Positions 1 to 5,957 of a stretch of 5,957 nt of DNA are shown in pieces; position 1 is the stretch's first letter; each line of letters starts with the position of its first letter. Origin of the DNA: Deltaproteobacteria bacterium (GTDB taxonomy: Bacteria > Desulfobacterota > DSM-4660 > Desulfatiglandales > Desulfatiglandaceae); the NCBI GenBank assembly GCA_021159825.1, contig JAGHDR010000390.1:1-5957 (forward strand), in the 5' to 3' direction. The notes below the pieces were generated by a model that searched no databases, was not told where the DNA came from, and saw only the letters and a program-made list of their open reading frames with translations. The position numbers and the translations under genes were made by a program.

Positions 1-291
1 AATTAGGATGGAATATAACAAATATGGAGAGGTTTTATAAAGTCTTTTCTTGAAAATTTTTTCGCATAAGTCTAAATATTGTGGGGTTTCGACATAACTT
101 GCTGAATTTACAGAATCTATCAAACTGATTCCAACCAACACCCTGATCAAAAACCACTGTATAGGAATGAAGGATATTACTCAAACAACATCAATTGTCG
201 ACAACTATTTAAAAGGTATTAAGCGCAAACTAAAACAAATTGAAAGTTTTCGAGATAAGGGCCTCGGCACTAAGGGCCTCAGGATCCTCCG
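1..291. other. Downstream intergenic region, possible decayed plus-strand 3' end
   Basis: No recognisable gene. A plus-strand frame is open from 98 to its TAA at 293-295, meeting nuoF tail to tail with 3 bp shared between the stop codons. Its only ATG (167) would give 42 residues, lysine-rich near the end, without a ribosome binding site, so a remnant of a degraded gene is likelier than a functional small protein, and chance is possible. Also present are the 10-bp palindrome TTGTCGACAA (195-204) and a direct repeat TAAGGGCCTC at 256-265 and 271-280. I see no stem followed by a U-tract that would terminate the operon. Confidence 0.4.
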
Positions 292-2172
292 TTAAATAAA
301 CCCGATTGCATCAAATTTACAGGATTCTATACATGCGCCGCACTTTATGCATTTTTCCGGGTCAATCTTGTGTGGCTTCTTTTTTTCACCACTAATTGCC
401 CCCACCGGGCAAACCCTCTTGCATCTTCCACACCCAGTGCAGTTTTCTTCATTTATAATGTATGTTATAAGGGCCTTACAAATTCCTGCAGGGCATCTTT
501 TATCATTGATATGAGCCTCATATTCATCTCTGAAATACCTGATTGTGCTAAGAACAGGATTTGGGGCGGTTTGCCCTAAACCACACAGGGCAGAATCCTT
601 TACCATCTCTGCAAGTTCTACCAAGGTATCAATATCAGAAGGCTCACCCCTTCCTTCCGTTATCTTTGTAAGGAGCTCCAGCATCCTTTTCGTTCCTTCC
701 CTTCCTGGAGTGCATTTCCCGCATGATTCCTCCTGGCAAAATCCCATAAAAAATTTTGCTATGTCCACCATGCAGTTATCCTCATCCATTACAACCATAC
801 CGCCGGAACCCATAATAGCTCCCGTCCCGGCGATAACCTCGTAATCCGTAACGGTATCAAGTAACTCTGAAGGAAGGCATCCCCCTGATGGACCGCCTAA
901 TTGTACTCCCTTAAAACGCTTGGCCTTCGGTATCCCACCTCCAATTCGATAGATAATATCCTTTAATGGCATTCCCATAGGAACCTCTACCAGGCCGCTA
1001 TTATTTACTTTTCCAGAAAGGGCAAAAACTTTGGTTCCTTTACTCGACTCCGTGCCAACACCAGCATACCATCCCCCCCCATTTAAAGTAATCTGTGCAA
1101 CGTTTGCAAGGGTTTCAACATTATTCAAAACAGTTGGCTTTTTCCATAGGCCTTCCTGTGCTGGAAAAGGGGGCCGTGGCCTGGGCATTCCTCTTTTTCC
1201 TTCAATCGAAGTCATCAGAGCAGTCTCTTCTCCACACACGAATGCTCCTGCTCCCTGATAAATCTCCAAATCAAAATCAAATCCGCTTTCAAGAATATCA
1301 GTGCCTAAAAAGCCATATTGTCTGGCCTGCCCTATTGCTATGTTAAGTCTTTTTATTGCAAGGGGATACTCAGCCCTGCAGTAGATATACCCGCGATGGG
1401 CATGGATTGCCTTAGCCGCAATGATCATACCCTCTAATACTGCATGTGGGTCTGCCTCAAGAACACTTCTGTCCATAAAGGCGCCAGGATCACCTTCATC
1501 TGCATTACAGAGGATATACTTAACATCACCCTTAGCCTTACTAGCAAACTCCCACTTTAAACCGGTAGGAAACCCTGCCCCTCCCCTCCCTCTAAGGCCG
1601 GAGACTTTCATTTCGTTTATAATATCCTCTGATGTCATATCAAAAAGAGCCTTTGCAGCCCCTTGATAGGCGTCCCGGGCAATGGCATCATCTATATTTT
1701 CAGGGTCTATAAGAGTCAGGTTCCTTAAAGTTACCAACCTTTGATTAGAAAAATACGGTATGTCCATCATTCTGGGTATAGGTTTGCCATTGTCAATATC
1801 CCTGTAAAAAAGCCGTTCCACCGGCTTCCCATCAATAAGGTGCTGGGATACTATATCATGCACGTCATCCGGGGTAAGATGTACATAATATACGCCCTCC
1901 GGATAGACAACCATTACCGGCGCCAAGGTTGCAAATGCATCGCTTCCGGTCTCTATAACCTTACATCTATCTGAAAGTCCTCTCGTTTCCACCTCTTTCT
2001 TAAGGGCATCTCTCACTAGTCCACTTTTGCTTGCATAACATGCGGCGCCTCCACATATCATCAAATGTTTTTCGCCATCAACTCTTATGGGCGCCTTACC
2101 CAAGCGAATATCAACAATGTCTTTCCCTTTAGACCGTATTTCATTCAATTGATTTCTGTTTATTTTCCCCAT
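292..2172 (-). CDS. nuoF: NuoF-type FMN/NAD(H)-binding subunit with C-terminal 2[4Fe-4S] domain (HydB/HylB-like)
   Basis: This is the flavin and NAD(H) site of the complex; it exchanges electrons between the iron-sulfur chain and NAD+/NADH. Numbering is from the ATG (626 aa). Domains: a thioredoxin-like N-terminus (about 30-115); the complex I 51-kDa core with glycine-rich GRGGAGFPTG (195-204), the FMN-contacting CNADEGDPGAF segment (222-232) and NAD-site GAGAFVCGEE (307-316); an SLBB segment (about 393-460); the NuoF [4Fe-4S] domain (about 465-550); H554, C560 and C565, which could hold the zinc reported for HydB-type subunits; and a ferredoxin domain (C578/581/584/588 and C608/611/614/618). 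Two oddities: the N-terminal domain keeps C40 and C45 but has S77 and A81 where the second cysteine pair should be, and the core cluster reads C484, C487, G490, C530, with Gly in the third ligand position. An earlier in-frame TTG at 2199 would overlap nuoE; the ATG is preferred for its AGGGG site. The long architecture matches HydB/HndC/HylB rather than plain complex I NuoF. Confidence 0.93.
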   Translation of the reverse strand: MGKINRNQLNEIRSKGKDIVDIRLGKAPIRVDGEKHLMICGGAACYASKSGLVRDALKKEVETRGLSDRCKVIETGSDAFATLAPVMVVYPEGVYYVHLTPDDVHDIVSQHLIDGKPVERLFYRDIDNGKPIPRMMDIPYFSNQRLVTLRNLTLIDPENIDDAIARDAYQGAAKALFDMTSEDIINEMKVSGLRGRGGAGFPTGLKWEFASKAKGDVKYILCNADEGDPGAFMDRSVLEADPHAVLEGMIIAAKAIHAHRGYIYCRAEYPLAIKRLNIAIGQARQYGFLGTDILESGFDFDLEIYQGAGAFVCGEETALMTSIEGKRGMPRPRPPFPAQEGLWKKPTVLNNVETLANVAQITLNGGGWYAGVGTESSKGTKVFALSGKVNNSGLVEVPMGMPLKDIIYRIGGGIPKAKRFKGVQLGGPSGGCLPSELLDTVTDYEVIAGTGAIMGSGGMVVMDEDNCMVDIAKFFMGFCQEESCGKCTPGREGTKRMLELLTKITEGRGEPSDIDTLVELAEMVKDSALCGLGQTAPNPVLSTIRYFRDEYEAHINDKRCPAGICKALITYIINEENCTGCGRCKRVCPVGAISGEKKKPHKIDPEKCIKCGACIESCKFDAIGFI

Positions 2173-2179
2173 CGCGTTA

Positions 2180-2184
2180 CCCCT
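2180..2184 (-). promoter_or_regulatory. Ribosome binding site of nuoF (decides the start)
   Basis: AGGGG on the minus strand, 7 nt before the ATG at 2172, sharing two bases with the nuoE TAG stop. It supports the ATG over the upstream TTG at 2199, which would lie inside nuoE. The overlap with the stop codon suggests translational coupling. Confidence 0.7.
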
Positions 2185-2677
2185 ATTTATAACTCTCAAG
2201 GATCTCCATTATATTTTTCTTCCCAACCTGTGCATAGGTATCATCATCTACTACCATAGCAGGGGCCATTCCGCATGCTCCCAGACAACGGACCGAATCT
2301 AAGGAAAATCTAAAATCCGTAGTGGTTGACCCTACTTCAACTTTAAATGCATCCTTTATATAATCTAAATTGGCGTTTCCTCCTCTTACATAGCATGCTG
2401 TTCCCAAGCATACCTTTATGGTATGCCTACCTTTTGGCACCATAGTAAAAAAGGAATAAAAGCTGACCACCCCATAAACAGCACTGCCGGGAATATTCAA
2501 ACCCTTCGAAATTTTTTTTTGCACTTCCATCGGAAGATATCCGCATACATTCTGGCACTCCTCCAGCACAGGTATGAGGGAGCCCGGTTTATCCTTGTAT
2601 TTATCTATTATCTTATCCATCTTTTCCCACATCTCAGGGATAATTTCTTTTTTAGTGCCTGAATTCACATGTGACAT
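2183..2677 (-). CDS. nuoE: NuoE-type [2Fe-2S] subunit of the formate dehydrogenase
   Basis: A thioredoxin-like [2Fe-2S] protein of the NuoE/HydC/HylC/FdsG family (complex I 24-kDa type). It pairs with the NuoF subunit to form the NAD(H)-oxidoreductase module. Residues 1-80 form the usual helical N-terminus, with the family pattern around LIPVLEECQ and the GYLP segment near 46-49. The cluster ligands are all present: C90 and C95 (C-x4-C), then C131 and C135 (C-x3-C, in RCLGACGMAP). The 164-aa length is normal for the family. The start is ATG with a strong AAGGAG site 7 nt upstream. The gene begins 18 nt after fdhA and ends 10 nt before the next gene, so it belongs to this enzyme rather than to respiratory complex I; no other complex I genes are in the window. 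A run of nine A residues in the coding strand (2512-2520) lies within the Gln-Lys-Lys codons near residue 53 and leaves the frame intact. Confidence 0.95.
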   Translation of the reverse strand: MSHVNSGTKKEIIPEMWEKMDKIIDKYKDKPGSLIPVLEECQNVCGYLPMEVQKKISKGLNIPGSAVYGVVSFYSFFTMVPKGRHTIKVCLGTACYVRGGNANLDYIKDAFKVEVGSTTTDFRFSLDSVRCLGACGMAPAMVVDDDTYAQVGKKNIMEILESYK

Positions 2678-2684
2678 TCTGCTT

Positions 2685-2690
2685 CTCCTT
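2685..2690 (-). promoter_or_regulatory. Ribosome binding site of nuoE
   Basis: AAGGAG on the minus strand, 7 nt before the ATG, inside the 18-nt gap after fdhA. It is the best Shine-Dalgarno match in the operon. Confidence 0.85.
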
Positions 2691-2695
2691 AAGAT

Positions 2696-5389
2696 CTATA
2701 CAGTCTCAATCTTTATTGCGCAGACCTTAAATTCCGGTATTTTAGCAATCGGGTCAAGCGCGGCATTCGTCAATTTATTGGCGGCGGCCTTTGCAAAATG
2801 AAATGGTATAAAAATTGTGCCCCTTACCGCCTTTTCAGATATATTTGCTCGGGCCTCAATCTCCCCTCTCCTGGATTTTACCCTTAACATGCCCCCTTGC
2901 TTTACATTATAGTCGAGGGCATCCTGTGAAGACATCTCAACAAAACATTCCGGCGCCATCTCATTAAGGCCTTCGGATTGCATGCTCATTGTACCCGTAT
3001 GGAAGTGATACAGGACACGCCCTGTAGTTAAATAAAGGGGGTATTCCTCATTCGGCAATTCTGCCGGCGGGATGTATTCTATTGCATGGAATAAGCCTTT
3101 CCCCCTTGTGAACTTGTCGACATGGAGTATGGGCGTTCCCATATGATCCTCGGTAGGACAAGGCCAGTAAAGTCCCTGTTTTTCTAATCTGCTGTAGGAT
3201 ATCCCCCCATAAGAGGGCGTCACGCTATTCATTTCCTCTGCTATAGCCTCTGGACCATCATATGCCATTGGATATCCCATCCTGGAAGACAGATCACAAA
3301 TAATCTCCCAGTCCTGCCTTGCCTGGCCCAGAGGTTCAAAGGCCTTCCGAACCCGTTGAACTCTTCTTTCAGTATTTGTAAATGTTCCATCTTTCTCCGC
3401 AAAAGAGGCTGAAGGAAGTACCACATCTGCCGGCATTGCCGTCTGACTCATAAAGATGTCCTGAACAACCAGGAAGTCGAGTTTTTTCAGGGATTCCTCT
3501 GCATGGTTAAGGTCAGGGTCTGATACGAGGGGATTTTCACCTATAACGTACAACCCTTTAAGCTTGCCCTGTCCAGCCATTTCCACGGTTTCCGTTACTG
3601 TCAGTCCAGGGATTTCAGGGAGATCTTTCACGCCCCAGGCCTTTTCCATTTTTCCCCTTGCCTCTGAATTAGTCACCTGCTGGTACCCACTGTAGACATT
3701 TGGAAGGGCGCCGAGATCGCAGGCGCCTTGGACATTATTTTGGCCCCTTAAGGGGTTTACACCTCCCCCGGGGACACCTACATTTCCGCAAAGCATGGAC
3801 AGGTTTGCCATTGACTTTACATTATCCGTGCCTGTCCTGTGCTGGGTTATCCCCATGGCAAAAAATATGGCGGCAGGCCTTGCGTTGCCATACAGTCTTG
3901 CCGCCGTGATAATATCTTCCGCCGGGATATCTGTAATGGTAGATACATATTCAGGGTTATATTTTTCAACCATCTCTTTCAGGGCATCAAATTCTTCCGT
4001 CCTGCTCTCAATATATTCCTTGTCATAAAGTCCTTCTTTTATGATTACATGCATCATACCATTGGCCCACGCCACATCTGTTCCAAGGGTCTGTCTCAGC
4101 CAGATGGCAGCAAAGCGGGTTAATTCAATACGTCTGGGATCAACAACTATGAGTTTGGCCCTTCCTGATTCAACAGCTCTTTTGATATATGATGATATAA
4201 CAGGGTGAGCTTCCGTGGTGTTGGAACCGGTTACGAGAAGAACCTCTGATTTATCAATATCGGCTATTGGGTTTGTCATGGCGCCTGAGCCAAAAGCAGC
4301 TGCAAGGCCTGCCACTGTTGATGCATGGCAAAGCCTGGCGCAATGATCAACATTGTTTGTGCCAAGAACAGCCCTGGTGAACTTCTGAACAAGATAATTT
4401 TCTTCATTGGTTGTTTTCGCTGATGAGAATACTGAAATACTGTCAGGTCCATTCTGCGATTTTATCTCTCCCAATCTTTTGGCTACAAGAGAGAGGGCCT
4501 CGTTCCAGGAGGCCTCCCTGAATTCACCGTTTTCCTTTATGAGAGGCGTGGTAAGCCGCTTAGAATCATTTACAAAGTCATATCCGAAACGCCCCTTTAC
4601 ACAAAGACTTCCGTAGTTAGGCGGAACATCCTCTGTCCCCGTTACCCTGACAATTTTTTTGTCCTTTATGTGAAGATCTAACTGGCAGCCTACTCCGCAG
4701 TACGGGCAAGTAGTCTTAACGATCTTTTCCTCCCAGTTTCTGGCCTGAAATCGACGGGATTTTTCTATCAAGGCGCCGACCGGGCAAACCTGAACACATT
4801 CGCCGCAAAAGACACAATCTGATTCATTTAGGGGAAGATCACCAACGGCAACAATCTTTGATTCAGAGCCCCTGTAACCATATGAGATAGCCCTGTTTAC
4901 CTGAACCTCATTACATGCCTGGACGCAACGACCGCACATAATACACCGGGAAAAATCTCTTATGATCATGGCATTGTTTGTTTCCGCGGGATATTTGGAA
5001 GGGGTTTCCGTGAATCGGAAAGTCTCCACCTGATACTTGTATGCAAAATCCTGAAGGCGGCAATCGCCATTTGCCTCGCATGTAAGGCAGTTATGATGCC
5101 CGGATGCAAGGAGAAGCTCTATGTTAATTTTTCTTGACTTAACGACCCTTTCAGATTCCGTTTCAACCACCATATTTTGTGAAGCAGGCGTGGCACAGGC
5201 AGGCAGGAGGTTTCTCGCCCCTTTAACCTCGACTACACACATCCTGCAGGCGCCTGTAGGTGTATAGCCTTTCAAATAACAGAGAGTGGGGATATCAATA
5301 TTATTTTTCTCCGCTACCTGGAGTATAGTCTCATCAGGCACAAATGAATATTTACTTTCGTTTATGGTAATTACATTTTCACTGGCCAC
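2696..5389 (-). CDS. fdhA: NAD-linked formate dehydrogenase catalytic subunit (Mo/W-bisPGD, cysteine type, NuoG-like N-terminus)
   Basis: This subunit interconverts formate and CO2 at a molybdenum or tungsten bis-pterin site in the cytoplasm; no Tat signal or membrane segment is seen. Domains in order: a [2Fe-2S] ferredoxin domain (C37, C48, C51, C65); a His-Cys [4Fe-4S] site (H98, C101, C104, C110); a two-cluster ferredoxin domain (C149/152/155/159 and C192/195/198/202); the molybdopterin oxidoreductase [4Fe-4S] site (C228, C231, C235, C263) followed by K265; the catalytic domain; and a C-terminal pterin dinucleotide-binding domain (about 780-890). By alignment from memory with E. coli FdhF, C354, H355 and R548 match U140, H141 and R333. 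Codon 354 is TGC, so this is a cysteine enzyme. Every cluster ligand is present. The start is GTG: an in-frame TAA lies five codons upstream and the next in-frame Met is residue 50. The 897-aa length fits the FdsA/FdhA class with a NuoG-like extension rather than the shorter E. coli FdhF. It is the first gene of the operon. Confidence 0.95.
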   Translation of the reverse strand: MASENVITINESKYSFVPDETILQVAEKNNIDIPTLCYLKGYTPTGACRMCVVEVKGARNLLPACATPASQNMVVETESERVVKSRKINIELLLASGHHNCLTCEANGDCRLQDFAYKYQVETFRFTETPSKYPAETNNAMIIRDFSRCIMCGRCVQACNEVQVNRAISYGYRGSESKIVAVGDLPLNESDCVFCGECVQVCPVGALIEKSRRFQARNWEEKIVKTTCPYCGVGCQLDLHIKDKKIVRVTGTEDVPPNYGSLCVKGRFGYDFVNDSKRLTTPLIKENGEFREASWNEALSLVAKRLGEIKSQNGPDSISVFSSAKTTNEENYLVQKFTRAVLGTNNVDHCARLCHASTVAGLAAAFGSGAMTNPIADIDKSEVLLVTGSNTTEAHPVISSYIKRAVESGRAKLIVVDPRRIELTRFAAIWLRQTLGTDVAWANGMMHVIIKEGLYDKEYIESRTEEFDALKEMVEKYNPEYVSTITDIPAEDIITAARLYGNARPAAIFFAMGITQHRTGTDNVKSMANLSMLCGNVGVPGGGVNPLRGQNNVQGACDLGALPNVYSGYQQVTNSEARGKMEKAWGVKDLPEIPGLTVTETVEMAGQGKLKGLYVIGENPLVSDPDLNHAEESLKKLDFLVVQDIFMSQTAMPADVVLPSASFAEKDGTFTNTERRVQRVRKAFEPLGQARQDWEIICDLSSRMGYPMAYDGPEAIAEEMNSVTPSYGGISYSRLEKQGLYWPCPTEDHMGTPILHVDKFTRGKGLFHAIEYIPPAELPNEEYPLYLTTGRVLYHFHTGTMSMQSEGLNEMAPECFVEMSSQDALDYNVKQGGMLRVKSRRGEIEARANISEKAVRGTIFIPFHFAKAAANKLTNAALDPIAKIPEFKVCAIKIETV

Positions 5390-5394
5390 AATTT

Positions 5395-5401
5395 CCCCCC
5401 T
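5395..5401 (-). promoter_or_regulatory. Ribosome binding site of fdhA
   Basis: The minus strand reads AGGGGGG five nt before the GTG start. It is a G-rich, somewhat off-consensus Shine-Dalgarno site, but together with the in-frame TAA five codons upstream of the start it fixes the GTG at 5389. Confidence 0.65.
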
Positions 5402-5411
5402 TTATCTTGGG

Positions 5412-5447
5412 TAGTCCCTACAAAATAATTAGTCTCTACAAAACAAT
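5412..5447. repeat. 18-bp tandem direct repeat in the fdhA leader
   Basis: Two back-to-back 18-bp units, TAGTCCCTACAAAATAAT (5412-5429) and TAGTCTCTACAAAACAAT (5430-5447), identical at 16 of 18 positions. Each unit also carries a small inverted TAG-NNN-CTA core. The pair ends 22 bp upstream of the fdhA start codon, inside the only stretch between the palindromic repeat and the gene. Its position suits a paired regulator-binding site near the operon promoter, but no regulator can be named and I cannot see clear -35/-10 boxes around it. Confidence 0.7.
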
Positions 5448-5467
5448 AAGGCAGTGGTTTAATCCTC

Positions 5468-5627
5468 AGGGAACTGGAGGAAAATAATATACGCATATCG
5501 TGCAGAACTTTTGTTCGTCTTCAAGGCGTGATGGCAGGTGCATAGTGAGCTATGTGCCTGTTATCACAACGTAGAAGCCGGGCAAAAGGGCAAACAGGAT
5601 GCATAGATTATTTTTTGGAAGTTCCCT
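5468..5627. repeat. 160-bp imperfect palindrome with an 18-bp hairpin core
   Basis: The two halves are inverted copies centred at 5547.5. The outer ends match exactly (AGGGAACT at 5468-5475 against AGTTCCCT at 5620-5627). Inward, further blocks pair in register: AAAATAAT, GCAT, CTTTTG with CAAAAG (5508-5513 and 5583-5588), and CTTC with GAAG. The core 5528-5545 pairs with 5550-5567 around a TGAG tetraloop; all 18 pairs form in plus-strand RNA if four G-U wobbles are allowed, whereas on the minus strand those become A-C mismatches. It looks like a decayed palindromic intergenic repeat or MITE. TTAAT occurs on both sides (5459-5463, 5627-5631), but it does not abut the symmetric ends, so no target duplication is claimed. 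Confidence 0.75.
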
Positions 5628-5664
5628 TAATAAAAAAGATTTTTACCAAGAGTTAAGATTGCTA

Positions 5665-5854
5665 CTGATTATAACGGATTTGGAGGAAACCATAACCCTT
5701 GTTATTTCAAAATGTTATATTCTCATTGAAGTTGCCAAAAACACGAATATAAGCCCAAGTTAGGTGACATATTATTCGGTTATGTTCTTCACATAAAACT
5801 GTAACCTATTGAAACCATTGAAATGCATGTCTCCCCAAAAAGCGTTATAATCAG
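5665..5854. mobile_element. 190-bp MITE-like element with 8-bp target site duplication
   Basis: The ends are inverted copies: CTGATTATAACG at 5665-5676 and its reverse complement CGTTATAATCAG at 5843-5854, a perfect 12-bp match that continues imperfectly to about 26 bp (20 of 26 positions). The element is flanked immediately on each side by the same 8-mer, GATTGCTA (5657-5664 and 5855-5862), with no base between repeat and terminus. That combination is the signature of a transposition event. No open frame of useful length lies inside, so it is non-autonomous and would need a transposase from elsewhere. CTG-starting ends are found in IS4-type elements such as IS10 and IS50, whose duplications are usually 9 bp, but the family cannot be assigned from this alone. 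Confidence 0.85.
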
Positions 5855-5957
5855 GATTGCTATAAACCAAAAGCAATATATTCTGTGTGAACATGGTTAA
5901 AATTTTATTCATAAGGATCGCAACCACGCAAAACACAACAGATACTGGAGTGTACCC

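Noticed and set aside
240..291. Intrinsic terminator after nuoF
   Set aside because: Short pairings such as CGAG with CTCG (minus strand, 251-267) exist, but there is no strong stem followed by a U-tract.
167..295. A 42-codon plus-strand frame ending opposite the nuoF stop
   Set aside because: No ribosome binding site and no family I recognise; kept only as a note on the downstream region, not as a gene.
2173..2199. Upstream TTG start adding nine residues to NuoF
   Set aside because: It would lie inside nuoE and has no ribosome binding site at proper spacing, while the ATG at 2172 has AGGGG 7 nt upstream; the added residues match no family feature.
4328..4330. Possible selenocysteine codon at the formate dehydrogenase active site
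   Set aside because: The codon read on the minus strand is TGC, so the residue is cysteine; no recoded TGA occurs in the gene.
370..4616. Plus-strand open frames of 64-99 codons within the three genes
   Set aside because: All lie antisense to genes with strong family motifs, have no recognisable domains and look like frame shadows.
5459..5631. TTAAT on both sides of the 160-bp palindrome as a target duplication
   Set aside because: The left copy is separated from the symmetric end by four bases and the right copy overlaps it, so the match is probably chance in AT-rich sequence.
5863..5957. Partial gene at the right edge of the window
   Set aside because: Open stretches on either strand are about 15-17 codons long and show no recognisable protein pattern.

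Overview
The window holds one complete minus-strand operon of three genes, read from about 5390 down to 292. It is flanked by two short gene-free stretches, and the upstream one is packed with repeats. In transcription order the genes are: an 897-aa molybdenum/tungsten formate dehydrogenase catalytic subunit with a NuoG-like iron-sulfur N-terminus (fdhA); a 164-aa NuoE-type [2Fe-2S] subunit; and a 626-aa NuoF-type flavin/NAD(H) subunit with a C-terminal two-cluster ferredoxin domain. Gaps between genes are 18 and 10 nt and each gene has a ribosome binding site, so they are almost certainly co-transcribed.

Together they encode a soluble, cytoplasmic, NAD-linked formate dehydrogenase. Formate would be oxidised, or CO2 reduced, at the pterin site of FdhA. 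Electrons would pass through its clusters to the NuoE/NuoF module, where FMN exchanges them with NAD(H). The extra thioredoxin-like and ferredoxin-like domains of the NuoF subunit are those of the HydB/HndC/HylB type found in electron-bifurcating enzymes, so ferredoxin may be a second partner; that part is inference. The NuoF subunit is odd in two places: its N-terminal domain has lost the second cysteine pair of the usual [2Fe-2S] site, and the core CxxCxxC motif of the [4Fe-4S] site reads CxxCxxG.

The organism looks like an anaerobic bacterium with moderate GC content. Oxygen-sensitive iron-sulfur enzymes of this kind occur in Desulfobacterota, Nitrospirota, anammox Planctomycetes and acetogens; I cannot place it more precisely. 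The active-site residue is cysteine (TGC), so no selenocysteine machinery is implied.

Upstream of fdhA, 5390-5957 contains no convincing gene. It holds an 18-bp tandem repeat just before the fdhA ribosome binding site (5412-5447), a 160-bp imperfect palindrome (5468-5627), and a 190-bp element with matched terminal inverted repeats and an exact 8-bp target duplication (5665-5854), which is a textbook MITE-like insertion. I see nothing definite in 5863-5957. Downstream, 1-291 holds no recognisable gene, only a short plus-strand open frame that might be a decayed 3' end, and no clear terminator.
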